Of a stretch of 64,000 nt of DNA, positions 58,661 through 64,000 are shown piece by piece. The position numbers were made by a program, and so were the translations under genes. Positions within the stretch are counted from its first letter, which is position 1, and each line of letters opens with the position of its first letter. The notes beneath the pieces were generated by a model. It ran no database searches. It was not told the DNA's origin and saw only the letters and a list, made by a program, of their open reading frames with translations. Source of the DNA: Calditrichia bacterium (GTDB lineage Bacteria > Calditrichota > Calditrichia > Calditrichales > Calditrichaceae); the NCBI GenBank assembly GCA_026983775.1, contig JALSTK010000117.1:83737-147736 (forward strand). Direction: 5' to 3'.

Positions 58661-59736
58661 TTTGATTCCTTTGCATTCTTAACGTGCAAGACAGCGATAC
58701 TGCTGTCATCATTTCCGCGGCGGAAATGGGTATGCAAATAAGCGGCCATAATACCGGGAATGTGCCGGATCAAAGCCGATTGCGGTCTGTAAGCAGTTTC
58801 ATTCCAGAGATTGGTTATTCCGTCCGAATGAAGCAAGACGGTACTACCTTTTGACAATGTTCCCTGCTGAATTTTCAGATGCGGTAAGGCCAGTCCGATC
58901 GTACCGGGGATGGTTAACATCCGTTTTGTATCTCCTTTAACCAGAATATAGGCTTCAACATTTCCGACTCCCCAAAAAATATAGCGATTTTCTTTCAAAA
59001 AGAGTTCAAAAACACTGATCGCAATTCCCCGGCTTCCCTTTAATTGTTGATGCATCTGTCTGGCAGCTAAAGTAGGATCGGAACCGGGGCGATATGCGTT
59101 TAAAACTTTACAAGCTTCTGCTGCCGCCTGATGCGCCGGTGCCCCATGCCCGGATCCGTCGATCAGGGCTAACAAAACTGTACCGTTTTCTTCTTTATAA
59201 CAAATTTGATCACCACTGAATCCTTTTGCGGATAAAGGTTGATTTTGGAAACAGACCTCTCGCTTAAAATAGGTGTTTCCCATTTGCTCATCATTGATTC
59301 GGCTCCATGCCACGGTGTGCAGTTGTTCGCTTAATCGCCGACCATTGGGTATGAACAGTTTTTTTATTGCGAATAAATCGCTCTTGCGTTGAATTACACC
59401 CAGTCCCAATCCCAAAGTGTGAGCGGAACTCTTACCGTCGCTAAAAGGATCAATGGAATAATCGATACCAGGTCCGTTGTCTATTGAAAACAGATCGAGA
59501 ACCGGGAAACCCGCGCTTTTCCAAAGATATACTTCCAGAAATCGCGGCGGCTGGGCATGCTTTATCAGATTTGTGAAGAGTTCCTGGATGACCAGGTCTA
59601 TTTCCTCCTGTTTGTTTTTTTTGAAATACGGAAAATATTCTTCCCGGAAAATACGTTTTATCCAGATAGCATCTGCCTCATGACGTACAGAGAACCGATC
59701 CCGCCTTATAAATTTCAGGTACATCATTTTATCCAT
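58657..59736 (-). CDS. HATPase-PP2C fusion (RsbT-like N-terminus, RsbX-like phosphatase)
   Basis: A 359-residue fusion. The N-terminal domain (about 15-140) is an RsbT/RsbW-type ATPase with the N-box ELFTNLIKHA (Asn56), SIDNGPGI and LGLGLGV. The C-terminal domain (about 160-355) is a SpoIIE-type phosphatase with DGSGHGAP, LLHSDGIT and GNDDSSI. It resembles RsbX, the feedback phosphatase of the stressosome, with its own ATPase domain attached. It overlaps rsbT by 13 bases, so translation is coupled. Confidence 0.85.
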   Translation of the reverse strand: MDKMMYLKFIRRDRFSVRHEADAIWIKRIFREEYFPYFKKNKQEEIDLVIQELFTNLIKHAQPPRFLEVYLWKSAGFPVLDLFSIDNGPGIDYSIDPFSDGKSSAHTLGLGLGVIQRKSDLFAIKKLFIPNGRRLSEQLHTVAWSRINDEQMGNTYFKREVCFQNQPLSAKGFSGDQICYKEENGTVLLALIDGSGHGAPAHQAAAEACKVLNAYRPGSDPTLAARQMHQQLKGSRGIAISVFELFLKENRYIFWGVGNVEAYILVKGDTKRMLTIPGTIGLALPHLKIQQGTLSKGSTVLLHSDGITNLWNETAYRPQSALIRHIPGIMAAYLHTHFRRGNDDSSIAVLHVKNAKESN

Positions 59737-60140
59737 TTAATGAAACGAATATGCGTGCTGTCATCTTCTATGGAAGCCAGGGAGAAACGATCGGCCATTC
59801 GGAAGGCACCTTTTAATCCCAGGCCCAGCCCCTGTTTACTCTTATAGGAACCGGAAAAAATTTTATCCAGATGCATAATTCCCGGACCCTCATCATTGAA
59901 GTCCAAAACCAGCCCTGTTCTTCGTAAGGATCGTTCGATTATACGACCGATCCGGATGGAACCGTGTCCGGCATGACGGATTATATTACGTGAAAGTTCC
60001 ATAAATACCGTCAGCAAATTGGTTTTCAACGGGTCTTTGATCCCAAGTTCGACCAGAGCCTGTATAAATTTTATTTGGGCATAGCTAAGGTCTTTTTTAT
60101 TAATGAGTTCTCCCTGATAATACATTTTATCTTCAGCCAT
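59724..60140 (-). CDS. rsbT: RsbT-like serine/threonine kinase (stressosome)
   Basis: A 138-residue kinase of the GHKL fold with the full motif set: ELSRNIIRHA (Asn52), FNDEGPGI and GLGLGLKGAF. In Bacillus RsbT is held by the stressosome, phosphorylates RsbR and RsbS on stress, is released and activates RsbU. It lies 23 bases past rsbS in the order rsbR-rsbS-rsbT. Confidence 0.92.
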   Translation of the reverse strand: MAEDKMYYQGELINKKDLSYAQIKFIQALVELGIKDPLKTNLLTVFMELSRNIIRHAGHGSIRIGRIIERSLRRTGLVLDFNDEGPGIMHLDKIFSGSYKSKQGLGLGLKGAFRMADRFSLASIEDDSTHIRFIKWIK

Positions 60141-60163
60141 AGAACTATCCGTATCGTTTGGTC

Positions 60164-60526
60164 TTAATTGGGAACGACCCTGTTTTTCAAAAAGGCTAAG
60201 GCATCATCCAGAGTAAAAAAAGTTTTGACATTTCCGGGTGAAATATGCATTTCGGCCATAATTAAGGCCACGGCAGGTTGAATGCCGCATAAGAGCACGG
60301 GTGTATTGTACACGCGGGCATTCCGAATAACCTGATTAAAGACATCCGCTATATAAGCATCGATATAAGGCAGGTTGGAAGCATCAAATATGATCGCTTT
60401 CGCTCCTGTTTTCCCCAGGGTCCTTGCCAGATGCTCCTGCAATTTTTGAAATTGCCGGTCGGTAATATGCCCGTGCAGGGAAACAATCAACGCGTTTTCA
60501 ATTCTGATTATCGGAACATTAGTCAT
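60164..60526 (-). CDS. rsbS: STAS-domain stressosome scaffold RsbS (alanine at phosphosite)
   Basis: A single STAS-domain protein of 120 residues. It shows LIVSLHGHITDRQF, AIIFDASNLPYID and GIQPAVALIMAEM. In B. subtilis RsbS the segment after the strand reads IDSFIA and the serine is the RsbT phosphosite (Ser59). Here the segment reads IDAYIA with GCT (60356-60358) coding alanine, at residue 57. I start at ATG 60526, which overlaps the rsbR stop (ATGACTAA); a TTG four codons upstream is possible. RsbS is the core of the stressosome with RsbR. Confidence 0.9.
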   Translation of the reverse strand: MTNVPIIRIENALIVSLHGHITDRQFQKLQEHLARTLGKTGAKAIIFDASNLPYIDAYIADVFNQVIRNARVYNTPVLLCGIQPAVALIMAEMHISPGNVKTFFTLDDALAFLKNRVVPN

Positions 60527-61406
60527 CTTGTTTTTCAATCATATCGGTATAGGAATGATTTTTCAAAATACGAAAACTTTCCTTTAAGCCCTCGGACATG
60601 GTATGGCGAGTAATAATGCCGTTTAAATCGATTCCCAAATTAACCATTGTCATGGCAATCGAAGGACGTAGTCCGGTGATAATACATTCGGCTCCCATCA
60701 GGCGGGCAGCCGTAACGGTTTTTATTAAATGCTGGGCAACCATAGTATCCACCAGGGCCACACCGGTCACATCGAGGATAGCGACCTTGGCCTTTTTTTG
60801 GACCATTTTGGTTAACAAATTTTCCATGGCAATTTGTGTGCGGTGACTATCCAGGGTGCCAATAACCGGGAAAGCCAGCACACCTTCCCAGATTTCGATA
60901 ATAGGGGTTGACATTTCCAGTAATTCCTGCTGCTGAGCCAGGATGGTTTTCTCCCAATGCTCACGAAAGCTGTCGAACGTGGCCAGCGTGAGTTGATCCA
61001 GAATTTTAAAAATGATCTGGAACAGTCGGACCGTATTATCCCGATCGAGATCAATTTTTTTGGGAAGAACAGCGAATATCCCGTCTTTAATCGCCAGGTT
61101 TAATTCACCGATCGTTGTAAGGTTTAAATTGTGCTGGGTCAGAAACTCACCTAATTGATTGAGTTGACGGTGAACCGGTTGAAATTCGGCAATGCTCAAA
61201 TCGAATTCTTTGCTGGTATCCAGCACACTCAGTAGGAGATCGAATACTTCTTTAACCTTTGAAAGCAAAACATCAAAGGTAATCGTGGTCTCTTCAAAAT
61301 TGATTCTTTTCATCAACCGGCGGCCGGTTACTCTTAAAATTTCATTCAGAGATTGTTTCACCAATTGGCGTATCTCTTTGAGTGAAATTGTTTTTTTCCT
61401 GACCAT
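60519..61406 (-). CDS. rsbR: Stressosome sensor protein RsbR-like
   Basis: A 295-residue protein with a sensory N-terminal part (about 1-160, helical, not an obvious globin) and a C-terminal STAS domain (about 165-290). The two threonines phosphorylated by RsbT in B. subtilis RsbR are kept: T221 in LVDTMVAQH and T253 in GLRPSIAMTMVNLG. CAGGA precedes ATG 61406. It is the first gene of the operon; its promoter region is shared with the divergent AMP nucleosidase gene. The stress sensed by its N-terminal domain is unknown. Confidence 0.92.
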   Translation of the reverse strand: MVRKKTISLKEIRQLVKQSLNEILRVTGRRLMKRINFEETTITFDVLLSKVKEVFDLLLSVLDTSKEFDLSIAEFQPVHRQLNQLGEFLTQHNLNLTTIGELNLAIKDGIFAVLPKKIDLDRDNTVRLFQIIFKILDQLTLATFDSFREHWEKTILAQQQELLEMSTPIIEIWEGVLAFPVIGTLDSHRTQIAMENLLTKMVQKKAKVAILDVTGVALVDTMVAQHLIKTVTAARLMGAECIITGLRPSIAMTMVNLGIDLNGIITRHTMSEGLKESFRILKNHSYTDMIEKQDD

Positions 61407-61517
61407 GATCCTGCCTCGTTCCCGCTAAATTTATGATTATGAAAATAGTTTACATTTGAGTATATTCGGTTAAAATGGAACATATCTTAAGAAAATAAAT
61501 TAAGAAGGTATTGGATC

Positions 61518-62306
61518 ATGGCTAACCGTATGAATACAAAACTGGATCTGGCTAAAAACTGGTTGCCCAGATATACCGGTACTCAAATTGATGAGTTCGG
61601 CGATTATATTTTACTGACAAATTTTAGTAATTATTTAACGGCTTTTGCCGATCGCTTTAATTGTGAAATCCGTGGAGAAAAGAACCCCATGCAAACGGCT
61701 ACGAATCGTTCGGGATTGTCCATCGTAAATATAGGTATGGGTTCTCCCAATGCGGCCACGGTTATGGATTTGCTCTCGGCCCGGAAACCGAAGGGGGTCC
61801 TTTTTCTGGGCAAGTGCGGCGGTCTGAAACGCAGTACAGAAATCGGACACTTTATCCTGCCCACGGCAGGTATCCGCGGAGAAGGAACCAGTAACGATTA
61901 TTTCCCTCCGGAAGTACCGGCTCTCCCGTCTTTTAAATTGCATAAATTCGTTTCGGATAAAATCGTGAAATACGGCCAGGAATATCGTACAGGTGTTGTT
62001 TATACCACGAATCGCCGCCTGTGGGAATGGGATGCCGATTTTAAGGCGTATTTGAAACGGATTCAGGCTTTGGCCATCGATATGGAAACGGCGACTATTT
62101 TTATCGTGGGCCATGCCAATAGTATCGCCCGCGGAGCCCTGTTGCTGGTATCCGATCTGCCCCTGATTCCCGAAGGAATTAAAACGGAAGAATCGGATCG
62201 AATGGTGACCAGAAAATATACGGATTTACATTTGCAAATAGGTATAGAAGCCATGACCGAGATTGAGGTTAAAGGCGAAGCCATTAAGCATTTCCGTTAT
62301 GAGTAG
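61518..62306 (+). CDS. amn: AMP nucleosidase-like protein
   Basis: A 262-residue protein of the AMP nucleosidase/purine phosphorylase superfamily. It shows SIVNIGMGSPNAATVMDLL, GVLFLGKCGGLKRS, GTSNDYFPPEVPAL and AIDMETATIF, the pattern of the short FCB-type AMP nucleosidase, which splits AMP to adenine and ribose-5-phosphate. It may help set adenylate levels. A GAAGG site precedes ATG 61518. It is divergent from rsbR by 111 bases. Confidence 0.88.
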   Translation: MANRMNTKLDLAKNWLPRYTGTQIDEFGDYILLTNFSNYLTAFADRFNCEIRGEKNPMQTATNRSGLSIVNIGMGSPNAATVMDLLSARKPKGVLFLGKCGGLKRSTEIGHFILPTAGIRGEGTSNDYFPPEVPALPSFKLHKFVSDKIVKYGQEYRTGVVYTTNRRLWEWDADFKAYLKRIQALAIDMETATIFIVGHANSIARGALLLVSDLPLIPEGIKTEESDRMVTRKYTDLHLQIGIEAMTEIEVKGEAIKHFRYE

Positions 62307-62344
62307 AGATTCGTTACTACAGGTTCCCTGCAAAGAGATGGATT

Positions 62345-63514
62345 TCAGAATTGACGGAATATCTTTCGCAAGACAAGGGCACTGCCGCCATAGGCTCCGC
62401 TCAGTGCCGCAAATGATGAAAATTTAACGGGAATTTCCCGGGCCGATTGCGATATAACTTCTTTTGCTATTTTAGACTGAATGGCAGGTTTTAGAAATTG
62501 CGCCGCTTCGCACAAATCACCGCCTATAATGATCTTCTGGGGATCGATTAAATCAATCAAATGTACGATCTGGCTGCCGATTTCCGCTCCGATTAAAGCA
62601 AGTAACGTTTGGGCTGCTGCTTCTCCTTCCCGGGCCAGGTTTGTGAGGAACGATAGGGGAAGACGACCGGTACGAAATGCTTCGAGCTTATGAAGCAGGC
62701 GGTTTCCCGAGCCCAATTCGCTGCTCACCTCGGCGAGTATTTTCTGCCACCTTCCCGGGGAGAGAAAATTGGCTATTTCTCCGCTGGCACCGTGGGCTCC
62801 CCGATAGAGTTCATGATGAATGATGAAGCCAACCCCCATACCACTGAATTTTTGCTGAATGGTAAGATAGATGAAATTTTCAGACATTTGCTCTTCCGGG
62901 TCCAGCCATTTACAACCCAGAGCTCCGGCATTAGCATCATTCTCAATATGAATGGGAAGGGGAATATATTTACTTAACAGGTTCTTAAAAGGCAGTTTGA
63001 TAAACGGAAACGCCGGTGCATATTCGATAATACCCTGTTCGCTGTCGACCGTACCCGGGATTCCGATGCCAACCCCGAGAACGGAATTTAAAGCAATCCG
63101 CTGACTTTGTAACTGTTCGTCGATCATCTGGCGGATAATTCGGATCACCTGCTTGGCAGAAAGACCGTCCGGCAGGGTCTGAATATGGCTGGCTATAAGA
63201 CGCTGATCAAAGTCGAGAAGAACCAGCCGTGCTTCTCTCGACAAGAGTTCTATGCCAAGGATAAAACCATACTCCGGATTGAGTCGCCATTTGAGCGGAG
63301 GTTTACCACCCACCGTTGTAGTGGGGCCGAAACCGGCTGAACGGATAAGCCCCTTTTTTTGCAGAGTCTTCAGTGTATATAAAACCGTTGAAATCTGCAG
63401 GCCGGTTTGATTGCTGATTTCTCTTCCGGTAATTCCGGGAAACATGCGTACCAGATTCAGAATATGCTGCTGGTTCAGATTACGGATTAACCGGGTGCTG
63501 CCGCTTTTAAACAT
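62345..63514 (-). CDS. ROK-family transcriptional regulator (NagC/XylR-like)
   Basis: A 389-residue protein with an N-terminal winged helix-turn-helix (about 10-70: GREISNQTGLQISTVLYTLKTLQKKGLI) and a ROK sugar-kinase-like domain (GVGIGIPGTVDSEQG, IENDANAGALG, HHELYRGAHGASGEI, and IIIGGDLCEAA). The exact ROK zinc-binding motif C-x-C-G-x-x-G-C-x-E is not present, as in some members. It probably represses a sugar operon; the partial gene upstream (63604 onward) is a candidate neighbour but not a clear target. Confidence 0.9.
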   Translation of the reverse strand: MFKSGSTRLIRNLNQQHILNLVRMFPGITGREISNQTGLQISTVLYTLKTLQKKGLIRSAGFGPTTTVGGKPPLKWRLNPEYGFILGIELLSREARLVLLDFDQRLIASHIQTLPDGLSAKQVIRIIRQMIDEQLQSQRIALNSVLGVGIGIPGTVDSEQGIIEYAPAFPFIKLPFKNLLSKYIPLPIHIENDANAGALGCKWLDPEEQMSENFIYLTIQQKFSGMGVGFIIHHELYRGAHGASGEIANFLSPGRWQKILAEVSSELGSGNRLLHKLEAFRTGRLPLSFLTNLAREGEAAAQTLLALIGAEIGSQIVHLIDLIDPQKIIIGGDLCEAAQFLKPAIQSKIAKEVISQSAREIPVKFSSFAALSGAYGGSALVLRKIFRQF

Positions 63515-63603
63515 AGGACCTCTCTTTCCCTAATACACGGATAAAGAAACAAACCTGAAAAAAAAGAAACTGAAAACATAGATTCTTACTCAGCGGGTAG
63601 GTG

Positions 63604-64000
63604 TTAAACTCTTCCGAATTCACGGGCTGCTGCCAAAAGCGCCAGATAGTTTTCATAATTTACATAGTCCGGAATGCTGTTACCCGAGCCGACTATATAG
63701 CCTCCGTTATACCCGGCAACTTCGATATTTTCGCGAACTTTCCGGCGCACTTCCTGCGGCGTGCCCCGGGCTAATAGATCCACATCCACGTGCCCGATCA
63801 GACAGAGCTTGTCACCATATTTTTCTTTGACTTCGGCAATCTTCATAGCTTTGGGTTCAATGGGATGTAAAGCATCTACACCGCAATCAATGATACGTTC
63901 AAAGACATCCCATAATACCCCGTCTGTATGATAGATGAGCGGTTTATTGTATTGCCTGGCCAGCTCTCCTATTTTTTTTAACCAGGGGAAAAAATAGGTT
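63604..64000 (-). CDS. Uroporphyrinogen decarboxylase family protein (partial)
   Basis: The frame stays open to the window edge, so the N-terminus is missing; about 131 C-terminal residues are visible. Segments IYHTDGVLWDVFERIIDCG, LHPIEPKAMKIAEVKEKYG, CLIGHVDVDLLARG and GGYIVGSGNSIP match the C-terminal half of the URO-D/MtaA superfamily, where this class is often a methyltransferase or a corrinoid-linked enzyme rather than a true HemE. The GSGNSIPDYV C-terminal motif points to the non-HemE branch. Function unclear. Confidence 0.8.
   Translation of the reverse strand, partial: TYFFPWLKKIGELARQYNKPLIYHTDGVLWDVFERIIDCGVDALHPIEPKAMKIAEVKEKYGDKLCLIGHVDVDLLARGTPQEVRRKVRENIEVAGYNGGYIVGSGNSIPDYVNYENYLALLAAAREFGRV

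Overview
The window is a gene-dense chromosomal segment of a Gram-negative bacterium. The evidence is a TonB-dependent outer-membrane receptor, an Mla-type lipid transporter, a YbgF-like lipoprotein and a full peptidoglycan and division gene set. MurE carries the DNPR motif that predicts meso-diaminopimelate peptidoglycan. Genes use ordinary Shine-Dalgarno sites, one TTGACA/TATATT promoter is visible, and base composition is moderate. The domain mix fits the FCB/Calditrichota neighbourhood best: a CarboxypepD_reg TonB receptor, REC- and GAF-linked pyruvate-phosphate-dikinase-like ATP-binding proteins, a 7TM-type histidine kinase, a stressosome and a selenoprotein. That placement is inference from gene content, not a database result.

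Layout. 1-10.6 kb (all minus): a partial REC-like/PPDK_N protein, an NADP-type glutamate dehydrogenase, a NarL-type response regulator and PAS histidine kinase, a GAF/PPDK_N/nucleotidyltransferase protein, and a second glutamate dehydrogenase. 11.0-13.2 kb: a TonB receptor. 13.2-14.8 kb: a 1.6-kb gene-free stretch holding a MITE-like long inverted repeat and REP-like palindromes. 14.8-31.0 kb: a compact dcw division cluster (mraZ-rsmH-ftsL-ftsI-murE-murF-mraY-murD-ftsW-murG-murC-ftsQ-ftsA-ftsZ) closed by a terminator, then a tiny MerR-like gene. 31.4-38.9 kb (minus): a YbgF-like lipoprotein and the elongation cluster mreB-mreC-mreD-mrdA-rodA, with an LD-carboxypeptidase upstream. 39.1-47.0 kb: an AhpD-like protein, then ftsH-mlaE-mlaF-mlaD with an M50 protease, gpmA, a Bax-inhibitor-1 protein and an SPW-repeat membrane protein. 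47.3-51.7 kb: an NtrC-type regulator with its kinase, and a patatin. 51.8-55.3 kb (plus): a YkgJ-type cysteine-cluster protein, a 47-residue membrane protein, and nrnA-aroC followed by an unannotated SelW-like selenoprotein. 55.3-61.4 kb (minus): a TPR protein and a five-gene stressosome operon (rsbR-rsbS-rsbT, ATPase-PP2C fusion, rsbU-like). 61.5-64 kb: AMP nucleosidase, a ROK regulator and a partial URO-D-family protein.

How the genes work together. dcw supplies the UDP-MurNAc-pentapeptide and lipid II pathway plus the septal machinery. The mre/rod cluster supplies the side-wall machinery and converges on dcw, so the two wall programmes sit back to back. FtsH, the M50 protease and Mla maintain the envelope. 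The stressosome operon has no sigma factor beside it, so its output is unknown.

Most noteworthy items: (1) an in-frame UGA (CTVU motif) with a SECIS-like hairpin in a SelW/Rdx-family gene at 55050-55283; (2) a stressosome whose RsbS has alanine where the phosphorylated serine should be, with three RsbT-like ATPase domains in graded states of conservation; (3) two PPDK_N ATP-binding proteins lacking the rest of PEP synthase, one fused to a nucleotidyltransferase; (4) REP/MITE-like repeats upstream of dcw.
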